Source: Magnaporthiopsis rhizophila (lineage: Eukaryota > Ascomycota > Sordariomycetes > Magnaporthales > Magnaporthaceae). From it: DNA of 64,000 nt. Under the pieces are notes generated by a model. The model ran no database searches and had not been told where the DNA came from. It saw only the letters and a program-made list of their open reading frames with translations. Shown piece by piece: positions 54,155-64,000 of the stretch. Position numbers and translations under genes: made by a program. The stretch spans positions 62,001 through 126,000 of the forward strand of contig PYSS01000001.1 in assembly GCA_003049465.1 (NCBI GenBank). Reading direction: 5' to 3'. Numbering within the stretch: position 1 is the first letter of the stretch; each line of letters starts with the position of its first letter.

Positions 54155-56440
54155 ATGGATGAGAAGTTCCAGTACCAGCCTCTCCCTCCCAGCGATGGCC
54201 TACGGATCCTCCATCTAGAGGCCTCAGAAGAGTTCGCCTCGGAGCTGGTTGGTACCCTCTCGTCGGTGCCTTTTTCGGCCAGGCCCGCCTATGTGGCGCT
54301 CTCGTACACATGGCAGGACCGCGATGCAGAACACGCCGCAATCCCGTTGCCCGCCAGCCTTCTAAGCTCGGAAAGCCCCTTCCTGCGTCTCAAGAACATT
54401 GGCAACAATGGAGGGCCTCCTGGAGAAAATGCACTTGAAGGAAAGTCCCCTGGAGAAAATCCTCCTGGGGAAAGTCCTCCCGAAGGGAATCCTCCGGGAG
54501 AAAAGCTTCCTGCAGAGCAGCCTCCTGGAGAGAAGTTTCCTGGAGGTAAACCTCCTGCATTGAATCCTCCTGGGGAGAATGGTTATGGAGACAAGCCTCC
54601 TGAAGAGAAGCCTCCTGGGGAAAAAGCTCCTGAAGAAATTCCTCATGGAGAAAAAGCTCTTGGAGTCCGATTCCCCATCGGCCATAATCTGGCCCTCGCA
54701 CTGCTCCATCTTCGCCCACGCGGCGGTCCGCCTCTTCCGCTGTGGATCGATCAGATCTGTATCAACCAGGTCGATAACGCCGAGCGGGCCGCTCAAGTCG
54801 CTCTCATGAGCTTCGTTTACCAACGCACCCGCCTGGTCGTCTGCTGGTTAGGAGTCATCGACTGGTACGAAGACCCTGGCCACTACTACTCCTTCGAGGA
54901 CGTCACGAAGTTTCAACAAACTGCCAGGGAAAATGGGACCAGATTTTGGGTTGGCATTGACCCCAACTCCCGTAACATCGCCCCAGGTTCACAGGGAGAT
55001 CTCCGTTCCATCTGCGATATGGAACTCTATCAACGGCCGGCTGACAACCAATTCGATCCGCTGAATCCGTACTGGCAACGTATGTGGATCGTACAAGAGG
55101 TGTGCCTCGCGCCTCGGGTGGTGTACATGGAAGGTCCATTCGTCTGCAGTGAGAGCCAGCTCAAGGCTGCCTCCCTTCTTGTTTCCGGGCGTCCCCCGGC
55201 ACGGGTTGCCGGCGCGGAAAAAGACTGGGTCGGTACGCTGGTTGAGGCACGGGCTGGCCGCTTCAGCCAGGCCATGAGGCTCGAGGCGCTGGTGGAGAGA
55301 TTTCGAGGGTCTGGATGCTCCGAGACGAGGGACAAGCTGTTTGCTCTCGTGGGTTTAGCCAACGACGTCTGGGCTGTCGCCGCGACCGGAAATCAGGACA
55401 CCAGACGCGGGAGCGAGAGCCCCGGGCCCGGGCAGGACGTACCCACGCTCCTCATCGACTACGAGCGGCCGTTTTTCGACATCTGGTGCGAGGCCACCTT
55501 GTTTGTTTTGCGGCGCGCCGCCCCAATGAGGGACTTCGGAAAGCTTCCTCACGAGCTGCAGGACGAGCGGCGCGCAAAGATCGTCCGGTTCGCCGGGATG
55601 CTGCAGCGAGCGTTCGCGGGAGAGGTCCGAGGAGATGTGGCATCGCCACCCGAGTTGGATGCGTGTTTCAAGGGCTTCGTCGTCGTCAAGGGCTACATCG
55701 CGGGCACGATTCGGCATCTGGGGCCTTCGTACGACGAGTTTGTCGGCTCCCAGCGGAGCCACTCCCTGTGGCACCGGAGCCTGTTCCGCCACTACGACGA
55801 GAACAACGAGCTGGAAGAAATAAGAGAAATGGAGGAGCAGTTCTCCGTCAAGATTATTGATACATATAGTGACGCAGACGTCGCGAGGGTCAAGGTCTTC
55901 GACGACTTGCCTGACTGTTGCTTTGCGTTTTCGCCTCTGGCGATGGACGGGCGCGAGGCAGATCAATTGGTTTGGGCTGCGTTGTCGTCCGGTACGGTCA
56001 GGGGGCATCGCGTCTTGCCGCCGCAACGGTCTGATAAACCCCCAAGACGCTTCCTGGGCAGCAATCGATGCATGGGGATGGCGCCTGAGGGTGCGCAAGT
56101 AGGAGACTTTATCGTGAGGTTTTGGAACTGCGATGCCGCCGTCGTTGTCAGGGCTTCTCAAGATCGGGTCCCGCCATGCGGAGACGGTGAGAGCGAACCA
56201 GCGGGAGCTCCTAGTCGGCAAATTTACCATATCATCGGCCGCGCCGACGTTGCCGTGCAAAAGTCGCGCAGCCCTCAAGACGCCAAGGCAAAGGACAAGA
56301 TGAAGGTTTACGGCGCCGTTTTCGAGGACGGGCGATACGTCGCTTCTGGCGAGTCGCCGCCCAGGACCGACGCGCTGTATGTAAGCATGGACATGAGGAC
56401 GTTACAGAGGGTGTCGGAGGCAATAGTGATCCATGAATGA
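54155..56440 (+). CDS. HET-domain protein with a minisatellite-encoded insert in the HET domain
   Basis: A single open frame of 761 codons. HET block 1 is Y-V-A-L-S-Y-T-W at residue 46, block 2 is L-W-I-D-Q-I-C-I-N-Q at 196-205, and block 3 follows as E-R-A-A-Q-V ... V-x-C-W-L-G. Blocks 1 and 2 are normally some tens of residues apart; here residues 87-171 are an inserted run of degenerate pentapeptides (P-P-G-E-K/N type). W-I-V-Q-E-V appears around residue 311, as in other HET proteins, and the C-terminal half resembles the conserved tail of the HET/6-OR family, with no WD or ankyrin repeats. HET proteins trigger vegetative incompatibility and cell death on recognition of non-self in fungi; a specific role here is not known. 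ATG GAT GAG at 54155 is the first start and fits family N-termini. No intron is needed. Confidence 0.9.
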   Translation: MDEKFQYQPLPPSDGLRILHLEASEEFASELVGTLSSVPFSARPAYVALSYTWQDRDAEHAAIPLPASLLSSESPFLRLKNIGNNGGPPGENALEGKSPGENPPGESPPEGNPPGEKLPAEQPPGEKFPGGKPPALNPPGENGYGDKPPEEKPPGEKAPEEIPHGEKALGVRFPIGHNLALALLHLRPRGGPPLPLWIDQICINQVDNAERAAQVALMSFVYQRTRLVVCWLGVIDWYEDPGHYYSFEDVTKFQQTARENGTRFWVGIDPNSRNIAPGSQGDLRSICDMELYQRPADNQFDPLNPYWQRMWIVQEVCLAPRVVYMEGPFVCSESQLKAASLLVSGRPPARVAGAEKDWVGTLVEARAGRFSQAMRLEALVERFRGSGCSETRDKLFALVGLANDVWAVAATGNQDTRRGSESPGPGQDVPTLLIDYERPFFDIWCEATLFVLRRAAPMRDFGKLPHELQDERRAKIVRFAGMLQRAFAGEVRGDVASPPELDACFKGFVVVKGYIAGTIRHLGPSYDEFVGSQRSHSLWHRSLFRHYDENNELEEIREMEEQFSVKIIDTYSDADVARVKVFDDLPDCCFAFSPLAMDGREADQLVWAALSSGTVRGHRVLPPQRSDKPPRRFLGSNRCMGMAPEGAQVGDFIVRFWNCDAAVVVRASQDRVPPCGDGESEPAGAPSRQIYHIIGRADVAVQKSRSPQDAKAKDKMKVYGAVFEDGRYVASGESPPRTDALYVSMDMRTLQRVSEAIVIHE
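54413..54665 (+). repeat. 15-bp coding minisatellite inside the HET gene
   Basis: About 17 imperfect units of CCTCCTGGAGAAAAT type (15 bp, five codons) run without breaking the frame. Units differ by substitutions such as GAG/GGG and AAT/AAG. The opposite strand is also open over the array and would encode L-Q-E-A-F-type repeats. Confidence 0.92.
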
Positions 56441-56692
56441 GTCCTGGGGTTCGGCATTTAGACCGCGTTTAGGTATCCGCTCAAGCCAACAATGGATCCT
56501 TGCTACTCCCAGATTTTCTCCTGTACCTTTTCGGCCGTTGGAGCAGCCGATAGACGCCAACTTTTTCGTCGTAGACGGGCCTGCGTCGCTAGAACCCCCA
56601 TATGAGGCCTTAAGGGGTAGCACAAGTTAGTGACCGTTTTATAGACCTTTTGATAGGATCACATATCAATGGTCCTCCCAGCAAAGGTTATC

Positions 56693-56811
56693 ACATACGA
56701 CCATACCCACTGGAATATACGGGATCCCGTCCGCTCTCCCCTAGTCAAACCAGTGAGGGCCGAACTAGTACTCAGGTGGGTGACCACTGGGGAATCCTTG
56801 GTGTTGTATGT
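56693..56811 (+). rRNA. 5S ribosomal RNA gene
   Basis: The segment starts ACATACGACCATA and ends GTTGTATGTT, so the two ends pair as helix I. In between are the conserved GATCCCGTCCGCTC (loop B/helix III region) and GGTGGGTGACCACTGGGGAATCC (helices IV-V, internal control region). These match fungal 5S rRNA, which in filamentous ascomycetes is dispersed as single genes. A T-run follows at 56810-56815 as a Pol III terminator. Its length of about 119 nt is normal. Overlapping open frames are chance. Confidence 0.88.
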
Positions 56812-56815
56812 TTTT

Positions 56816-59676
56816 ATTTTATTTTTGTTCTATATTTTGTGGGCGGACCTGAAAGCGGGTGGGAGATTGTTTATGGCCGCATTACTTAAAGCGGAAAGAG
56901 GTCTCCGCCTGGCTACCATCCGATGACGCAAAGGAGAATGTCTTGGAGAGGGCGCTGCAGGTCGGGAAATCGGTATGGATAACCAATTCCAGGGAAAAGT
57001 TGTGATGTTCCGGACACCTGCAAACCAGGTATTCGCTGGAAATTAGTTCGGTCCAGGGAGATCATCAATGCTAACGTCGCTGGACGCGGCGCGTACTGAG
57101 ACGGCGCAAAAGATCCAGGTTACACTGACGTCACCGCCCCGTTGCGGGACCCAACTCACAGACAAGCGGTGCAACGATCCGTAAGCACATGCACGCGCCT
57201 GGGCGAGACGGAGACACAGGAACACACACAGCAGTTCTTCATGCGATGACGCCCTCGCGCTGCTCGCAGCCAGTCCCTCCCTGTTGGACTTTTGTCGCCA
57301 AGTCGTTGCACGCCCGACTGTTTCGGTGTGCGGCTCCAATCCCAACCAAGACCGTTGGGTCGACCTGGGGAACCTGAGACACTGTGGGCTGGGCTTTGCA
57401 GCTTGGAGTGACATCAAAGACGCGGGGGATCCCCTTTCCCTTTCCATGGTATCAGCCGCATCCAGTCGGTGTGTGTCTCTCCGCCCGCCTGCCTGCCTGC
57501 CAGCGTGGCCGTGGCCGTTCCATGGAAAGTCGGTGGAGGGTCTGGGGGGCATAGCGCGGGGGTACTAAGGCTGCCAATTGGTTCCACGTTTACCAAATCG
57601 CGACCCAAACGGGCGATGGTGGATGCCACCCAAAGGATTGGGATGGAAACAACGCAGAAGGGTAAGTTTCAATGTGCTCACCCACGCCACATGTCGTGGC
57701 ACACATGGTCGGAGGGTGCAGGGCAAACGGCTTTGATTCGCCAATTCCTCTGGCTCGTTGCCACTTCTGGATAGGCTGATCGTGGATCGGGCTACCACGT
57801 CGCCGGACTCTGATGGGGTGTATGTTTCTTCGTTTGAGGTTCCCTTTTGGCGTCTTTTTTTTTTCTTGTTTTCCGTGCGCTGGTGCTGTCCTGCCACGCC
57901 TGTCTACCTACCTCTTAGGTGCCTTAGTGATCCTTCGGTCTTGTCCGTCCGTGCTTGGCGGCCTTCTTGTTGCCCTGGGCATCAAAATTTTTCACGCCAT
58001 GACATCAAATTCCTTCCCCAGCCTCCGATCTTTCCATGTCCCACGCCGCCGAGGCCTGATCCATGCTCTTGCGCTCCTGGTCGGAGGCTGGAGTTGGTGT
58101 GGTACAGGCTGGCGGCGCCTTATTCCCAGCGTGAATGAATAATAATAATAATAAAAATAAATAACAATGAAAAAAAAAAAAACCACCGTTTAACAAGAGT
58201 TTGCACGCGGCGAAGGCGGTCGGTCGGGTTTGAAATCGCGTTGCGCCGGCCGAATCAAAGTTTGCTTCGGCCGGCGATGATCCTAAGAATAGAAAAATAC
58301 AGGTAATAACGGCACTGAAATGCATTAAAAATGAAAGCGGGACGTAAGGCTGGCGACGTTGTTGCCGGATTAGGGGCCCCTTCTCGCGTGCAGGGGAAAA
58401 CGACTCGCTGCCGAGCAGGTGCGGCCTCCAAGACTTTCGTATCTCGGAGGTAGCAATCACGGCTGGTTGGGGAAATCCTTGGGCTCCATCATGAACTGGT
58501 AGGTGATGTGGTCGTGCCTTCGTTTTTTTTTTAATCCGTCATACGCTCATCTCTGCGCCCAGCAGGGGTCCATCCCTGCAAGACAACTGCACCCTAGCTC
58601 GATAGCCGGAAGCAACTTCCATGTTTTTCTTTTTTCTTTTTTTTTTTCCTTATTTTTTTCTCCTTTTTATTTCTGCGTGAGGATCAGCATGAACTCACAA
58701 GCGCCGCCGCTTCGTCCCAAACAGTTTTCCTATCTCTCCTTGCTTTTCTCCACCGGGCCGCTCTCCACTCGCCGTGACCTGCTCCTCCTGCCGGGGCCCG
58801 CAAAAAAATCGCCAATGTTATGTAGATGCTTTGGGAAAACAAGCCAAGGCCGGTTCAACCGGCACAGGTTTGTCAGCTCTCACTCACCCTTCTCTCCGCC
58901 AACGAGCCCGATGCCAGCACAAGGTCCAGTACAGCATTTTACAGTTCTGTGACGCCTCTCGTCCACGTAGTCCCCTGGTACCATGACGCCACGCCAGTCC
59001 ACGTACCCGGACCCCACGGAGTTAGGCTGGGTGCCTTGGCCTTGAGGGCTGGCTGGGCTCGGGCCATGGCCAAACCGGCGCAGCTCGCAAGCTCCCCACA
59101 GCTCGCTTCGCCTGGCAGGAGTGCATGCATACGCCTGCTTGTCACTTGCTCAATGCCGCATGGGTGGCAGGCATGCAAGCTGTTGCTGCTGGAAAGAGAA
59201 AGCTTGCTGCTCCGTCGTGTCTTGAGGCAGCGTTGGTGCCCGGCAGGGCCGAACAAACGCGCGGCAATGGCGGGCGGCCAGCCTGACGGGGTTGATGCGG
59301 TGTGCGGCAAATTCCCACTCCGATCGTATTCAATGGCATGATTGAGCAATCCGATTCCATTTAACTTGTTTTCTCTCCTCTTTTTTCCCCGTCCCATCCC
59401 CCGTGGCCTCTGCTGTGGATCTGTTTTGTTCACTTTTTGCTGGCACCTAACTTTTAGGTAGGTGTTCTACCAGGAGGCGATTCCTGACCTCGAGCCAACC
59501 TCAAGCTACCTCCAAATCCCTCGTTTGTTTGCCTTGCAGCTATCCATCTCGTCGGGGCAATACCCAACCATAATCCAACCAAACGTAATCTTTATTTTTT
59601 CCTGTATTTCCTCCGTTATCCCGTCCGCCCTCTCTCCTTGCTTCATCTGCCCCTCGAGGCAGCCACCAAATCCACG
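56816..59676. other. Intergenic region between the 5S gene and the flavin oxidase gene
   Basis: About 2.9 kb without a recognised gene. It holds a TAA/AAT-rich simple repeat (58138-58190), poly-T/poly-pyrimidine tracts (58523-58535, 58625-58660) and many CT-rich stretches close to the downstream gene, as in ascomycete promoters. Several frames of 100-170 codons exist on both strands but overlap and lack motifs. Confidence 0.5.
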
Positions 59677-61374
59677 ATGGGCAACAGTCCTTCATCATTG
59701 CAGACCTGCCTCAACCAGGTCTGCGCAGGTCAGAATGGATGCGTCGGGTATCCGGTATTTAACGGTGATCCGCTGTACCAGGTCGCCTGGGTGAAGCCGT
59801 ACAACCTCGACAGCGCCGCGGCTGTCAATCCCGTCGCCGTCGTGAGGCCACGGACAGCAGAACAGGTGGCCGGCGTCATCAAGTGCGCCGCTGCAAACGG
59901 GAAAAAGGTCCAGGCAAAGTCAGGAGGGCACTCGTACGGGTATGTTTAAGGATCTCTGTGCAAGCCCTTGGAGTAAGCAGTCGGCTGTGCTAATATGAAA
60001 CTGCTGCCCACAGAAACTATGGTGAGCAAACATGCGCCGCCGGACGAGAAAATGTACACGGGAACTAACACACCTAACCTTCTCACCCCAGGCCTTGGTG
60101 GACCAGGCACCACAGACGTGGTGGCCATCGACATGACCAACTTCAAAAAGTTCGAGATAGACAGGACCTCATGGAAGGCTACCATTGGAGCTGGTAATAA
60201 TCTCGGCAAGGTCTCGAAGCTGCTCCAGGATAATGGCGGCAGAGCCGTGGCCCATGGCGTGTGCCCCGATGTTGGACTAGGCGGACACGCAACCATCGTA
60301 TGGCATCCTCCCTTTCTTCCTTTGCCTTTTCCGAATCCCATCCGTTGACCAGTCCACTGACTTGAAAATCTTCTGATCTGTTGCCGAGAACAGGGAGGAC
60401 TCGGTCCCATGTCTCGGATGTGGGGATCGTGTCTCGACCATGTGCTCGAGGTCGAGGTAGTAACGGCAGACGGCAAGGTCCAGCGGGCCAGCGAGACTCA
60501 GAACTCGGATCTCTTCTTCGCGCTCAAGGGCGCCGGGGCCAGCTTCGGCGTCATCACCGAGTTCGTCATGAAGACGCAGCAGTCCTTCGGCCAGACGGTG
60601 CAGTACATGTACTCATTCACTTTCGCCTCGATGCGCGACCAGTGGCGCACCTTCAAGGCGTGGCAGGACCTCGTCAGCGACCCCAAGCTCGACCGCCGCT
60701 TCGGCAGCCAGATCGACATCACGCCGCTCGGCTGCATCATCCAAGGCACCTTCTTCGGATCGAAGGCCGAGTTCGACGCCACTGGCATCGCGTCCAGGTT
60801 GCCGTCGACGCGCAACAGAACGCTGCTGACGCGCGACTGGCTCGGCACGCTCGCGCACAACGCCGAGACCGAGGCCCTGTACCTCTCGAACATACCCGCG
60901 CCCTTCTACTCCAAGTCGCTGGGCTTCCGGCAGCAGGACCTGCTGTCCGAGGATGCCATCAAGGCCATGTTCAACTACCTCGCCGACACGGATCCGGGAA
61001 CGATCCTGTGGACCATCATCTTCGACCTCGCGGGCGGCGCCACCAACGACGTGGCCATGAACGCCACGGCCTACGCCCACCGCGACAAGGCCATGTTCTA
61101 CCAGAGCTACGCCATCGGCCTTCCCCAGGTCTCGGACACCACTCGCCGCTTCGTGACCGGCTTCCACGAGCAGGTGGTCAAGTCCATCCCCTCCCAGGCT
61201 GGCGAGGCCACGCTGTATGGTGGCTATGTCGACCCGGGGCTCGGCGCGGACGCGCAGTCGAGTTACTGGGGCTCCAACTACCCAGCCCTTCAGCAGATCA
61301 AGGCCAAGTGGGACCCCAACAACATATTCCACAACCACCAGAGCGTCCGGCCAGCATCCAAATCATCAAGGTAA
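59677..61374 (+). CDS. FAD-linked oxidase, AA7 glucooligosaccharide-oxidase/berberine-bridge type, four exons
   Basis: Exons 59677-59939, 60014-60021, 60092-60297 and 60394-61374 join in phase to 485 codons plus TAA; all introns have GT..AG ends. The second exon is only 8 bp. The protein has a PCMH-type FAD domain: V-V-R-P-R-T-A-E-Q-V at about 55-64, S-G-G-H-S-Y-G with His85, and G-V-C-P-D-V-G-L-G-G-H with Cys148. These are the two residues that bind FAD covalently in this family. The C-terminal Y-W-G-S-N-Y and K-W-D-P-N-N-I-F-H-N-H-Q-S form the BBE motif. Such enzymes oxidise oligosaccharides or secondary-metabolite intermediates to lactones or ketones with H2O2 release; the substrate cannot be told. 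No signal peptide is visible at the chosen start, although many relatives are secreted. There is no neighbouring biosynthetic cluster. Confidence 0.92.
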
Positions 61375-62563
61375 GATTAGACAGAAGACGAATGGGGAAT
61401 GTGGGGAGTGCCATCACCGTAGTCCCCTATTTCGGGGTCTTTTTTTCTTCTTCTATTTTTTTTTTTTTTTCTCCGCTTCCTTATTCCCTTTTCTGCTTCT
61501 CCGTAATAGGCGCTAGCCCCTTCTCTTACAAATTTTCGAATATTTAATCTTGTCACTTTACATACTTTCCAGGACCCTGTTAATCGGGCCCAACTCCCGC
61601 ACCCCACGTCAGGGGCCGGGAGGCCTGTTCTCAATATCTTTATACTTTTTCTCGATTCAGACATGTGGTTGCTAATACCCGGTGCAGCGGCAACAATCCC
61701 TCCTCGACCACACCTGTCACGCCCAATGACTCAAAAGCGACGGGTAACCCCCAACACAATGGGGCGTCCCGTTGGAGCACCCGATGGTTGCTCTTGGCGC
61801 TCGCGAGTGTGGTGACACAGCTGCTCATCTGAACGGGCACGGTGTGTAACCTTGCCCTGCCATTACCCCTGGGGGCGGAGATGTGCCCGCGGCCGGCAAA
61901 ACGGCCAGGGACGCAGGGTGCGGGAGGCCGTCGATCCAAGGGGGAAAAGATAACGAGATGAAATCAAAGGACTGGGCGACGAGAAGCAACGGTACCTACG
62001 GGACGGACGCATGACGGAGCACACGGATTTGGAAACGAATTATGGACCACGACGACACGGGACGATGGCAGTTGGGTTTTTTTTTTTTTTGGGTTTACTT
62101 TCATGACTTTCCTTACATATACCCGCTGTCGTTTGGATGAGGTGGAAGCCAGGTTTTGCATTTTGGAGTTTCTTCTGTTCGGCGTCTCATTAGAATGTAC
62201 ACCATCTTCATATTATTTAGACTTGGCCGTCCTTGCAAATGGCCGCCATTTCATGATAGCACGAAATACATGCACGAATAATGGGCATGCGCGTCGGCGA
62301 TGGATGTGTCCTGCGATTGGCACGGGTCAAGGGTCCCCCGCGCTTGCAATTAGTGAGCGGGCACACACCCCTGTGGCGTTCCCTTCCTCGCCGGAACCCC
62401 GCCGACGTAGCAACCGTCCGACCCCGACAAAGTAAACAAATCCCAGTCCTGCGAGTGCGGCGGTGACGAAAACGCACGCCCTCCCTCAGCCAAACGACAC
62501 TTTGGCGATACCGGAAACTCTGCCGCCAAGGCCCCGAACCGGCAGCCGAACCCCGCAGCAACC
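61375..62563. other. Intergenic region between the flavin oxidase and MAD2 genes
   Basis: No gene recognised. Poly-T tracts at about 61456-61474 and 62079-62092 flank sequence without coding signal. The 3' half contains the presumed MAD2 promoter. Confidence 0.5.
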
Positions 62564-63776
62564 ATGTCGTCGTCCGTAGACAAGAAGAAGGTCAAGGTGA
62601 AGAAGGAGAAGGAGAAGGACGACAAGGACAAGGACGACTCCAAGGTCCACAAGCTGTCGCTCAAGGGAAGCGCGAAGCTGGTGGCCGAGTTTGTAGGTTA
62701 TTCTGTCGTCTCTGTCGCTCGCTCTCTGCTTCAAAATGGAGGCGATCGGCGTCGCGGGCGGTGTGCTAAAGAATGCCGTGTCGGCGCAAACCTTGTAGTT
62801 CCAGTATTCTATCCATACCATCCTGTGCGTTTATTCAGCGACCCCAGAGAAGAAAAAAAAAAAAAAACATTGAGCCGACGTCGGTCCCGCGAGCCGAAAC
62901 TAATGGCTGCCGCATTGCGCCGCACAGATTCCAGCGAGGCGTCTATCCCGCTGAAGACTTTACAGCGTGAGCTCTCCTTCCCTCCCCTCCTCCCTCCTGC
63001 TCGAGTCGACGTAGAGCTCCGGACTGACTCTCAGCGCGCGCGCATCTCCAGAGTCAAGAAGTATGGCCTCAACATGCTCGGTACGATGACCTCCCAACCC
63101 CTCCGGTGTTCGAGCCAGCAGCAGCCCCGAGGCTTGATGGAGTATCTAGTTGTACGGCGTGTTAGATGAAAGGAGGAGGAGACGAAGACATGCGTACACG
63201 ACCGCTGACACCCCGACTCCGTACCGCGAAACAGTCTCGGCCGACGACCAGGTCAAGGCATACATCAAGAAGATAATGGGCCAGCTGGACAGGTGGATGG
63301 TGAAGGGCAAGATCTCCAAGCTCGTCATCGTCATCACGGACAAGGACACGGGCGAGCACGTCGAGCGGTGGCAGTTTGACGTTCAGATCATTGGCAGCAG
63401 CAAGTCCTCCTCCTCCAAGAGCAGCAGCAGTCGCTCCTCCAAAACACCAGCAGCAGCAGAAGCAGGCCAGGAGAACGCCGAAGCAGCAGCAGGAGGAGGA
63501 GCCGCCGCAGCCCCCGAAAAGACCGAGGCCGAGATCCAGGCCGAGATCGCGGCCATCTTCCGCCAGATCACGGCGTCCGTCACCTTCTTGCCCCAGCTGG
63601 CGGGCGACTGCACCTTCAACGTGCTCGTCTACGCCGACGCCGACTCCGAGGTGCCCGTCGAGTGGGGCGACAGCGACGCCAAGGAGATCGAGAACGGCGA
63701 GCGCGTCCAGCTGCGCGGCTTCAGCACCGCCAGCCACCGCGTCGACACGCTGGTCAGCTACAGGCTGACGGAGTAG
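62564..63776 (+). CDS. MAD2: Spindle assembly checkpoint protein MAD2 (HORMA domain), five exons
   Basis: Exons 62564-62692, 62799-62824, 62928-62966, 63052-63080 and 63235-63776 join in phase to 254 codons plus TAG; all introns have GT..AG ends. The HORMA domain is unmistakable: L-S-L-K-G-S-A-K-L-V, L-F-Q-R-G-V-Y-P-A-E-D-F, K-K-Y-G-L-N-M-L, A-Y-I-K-K-I-M, E-R-W-Q-F-D-V, I-F-R-Q-I-T-A-S-V-T-F-L-P, and the C-terminal safety-belt V-E-W-G-D-S-D. MAD2 binds MAD1 at unattached kinetochores and inhibits CDC20-APC/C. Unusual features are a Lys/Asp-rich N-terminal extension of about 29 residues and a low-complexity Ser/Ala/Gly insert at about residues 128-168, in the loop before helix C. Both explain the length of 254 against about 200 in other species. 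It is a conserved single-copy gene and marks core genome. Confidence 0.95.
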
Positions 63777-64000
63777 CCTGGGGAGTTTACCACATCACAT
63801 CACATGCTAGGCCACGACCGGACAGCTGGGGCTGCGGAAATGTGGGAGAGAGAGGGGCTACCTTGTGAGGCCTGACGAAACAGTCGGCCTAACTCCTAGA
63901 TCTTGCTACCAGGCGACCGATCCCATGCCAGCATGACGTATCGGACGTCTAGAGAAACATCTACTTCCGCCTTGTATTTGCCGTGTCCGGGATCCTGGTT
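63777..64000. other. Downstream flank of MAD2
   Basis: Non-coding sequence after the stop codon, without a recognised feature up to the window edge. Confidence 0.5.

Noticed and set aside
54362..54823. Antisense open frames (up to 153 codons) across the HET minisatellite with L-Q-E-A-F-type repeats
   Set aside because: The 15-bp array is open on both strands by composition. The frames lie fully inside the HET coding region and have no independent motif.
60381..61547. 388-codon + strand frame overlapping the flavin oxidase gene
   Set aside because: It is a shifted frame of GC-rich coding DNA; its composition is Arg/His-rich without a fold, and the overlapping frame carries the AA7 motifs.

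Overview
The window looks like filamentous ascomycete nuclear DNA, most likely a Sordariomycete and possibly Sordariales. Three things point there: short introns with GT..AG ends and CTAAC/CTGAC-like branch sites, gene families such as Pth11-like receptors, HET-domain proteins, fungal CorA-like proteins and AA7 oxidases, and a dispersed 5S rRNA gene beginning ACATACGACC. Three GC-rich islands (about 3.9-11.1, 15.2-24.8 and 51.4-64.0 kb) alternate with very AT-rich blocks (1-3.9, 11.1-15.1 and 24.8-51 kb). The AT-rich blocks are decayed LTR retrotransposons of Ty3/Gypsy type, several with integrase, RNase H, reverse transcriptase, CCHC gag and chromodomain remnants. Copies differ mostly by C-to-T and G-to-A changes, as expected from repeat-induced point mutation (RIP).

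Retrotransposon layout. Element A (1-2633, + strand, left end outside the window) sits in an LTR of a tiny deleted element F (2634-3884). Element E (11169-15099, - strand) lacks gag. Element B (25014-32942, - strand) is structurally complete: 365-bp LTRs, a polypurine tract and a perfect GGGCT target duplication. A solo LTR (34031-34442) has target duplication TGCGG. Element D (35794-50397, + strand, target duplication GCGAT) carries element C (36113-43390, - strand, target duplication ATTAA) inside its 5' LTR. C and D are close relatives in opposite orientation, so their interiors form an inverted repeat with arms of about 6.4 kb. Other dispersed repeats lie at the block edges: 3885-4195 with 51430-51735, and 15100-15245 with 51005-51166.

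Gene islands. Island 1 holds an intact five-exon Pth11-like seven-helix receptor gene (8640-10137), a decayed DUF7580-like gene and an assembly gap inside a poly-C tract. Island 2 is mostly a graveyard of broken accessory genes (NTA1-like amidase, dual-specificity phosphatase, two T5orf172/GIY-YIG-like pieces, a C2H2 finger, patatin) around one intact fungal CorA-like membrane protein gene (21711-23628, - strand). Island 3 starts with a broken GLEYA-domain gene and a broken LCM-type methyltransferase. It continues with an intact HET-domain gene whose HET domain is split by an in-frame 15-bp minisatellite, then a 5S rRNA gene, an AA7/berberine-bridge-type flavin oxidase gene with an 8-bp microexon, and the spindle checkpoint gene MAD2. 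The last two look like the edge of conserved core genome. The rest has an accessory, repeat-bordered character with several families typical of recognition and incompatibility functions.

All identifications were made by reading motifs. No database search was possible. Exon joins were checked for phase and for GT..AG ends.
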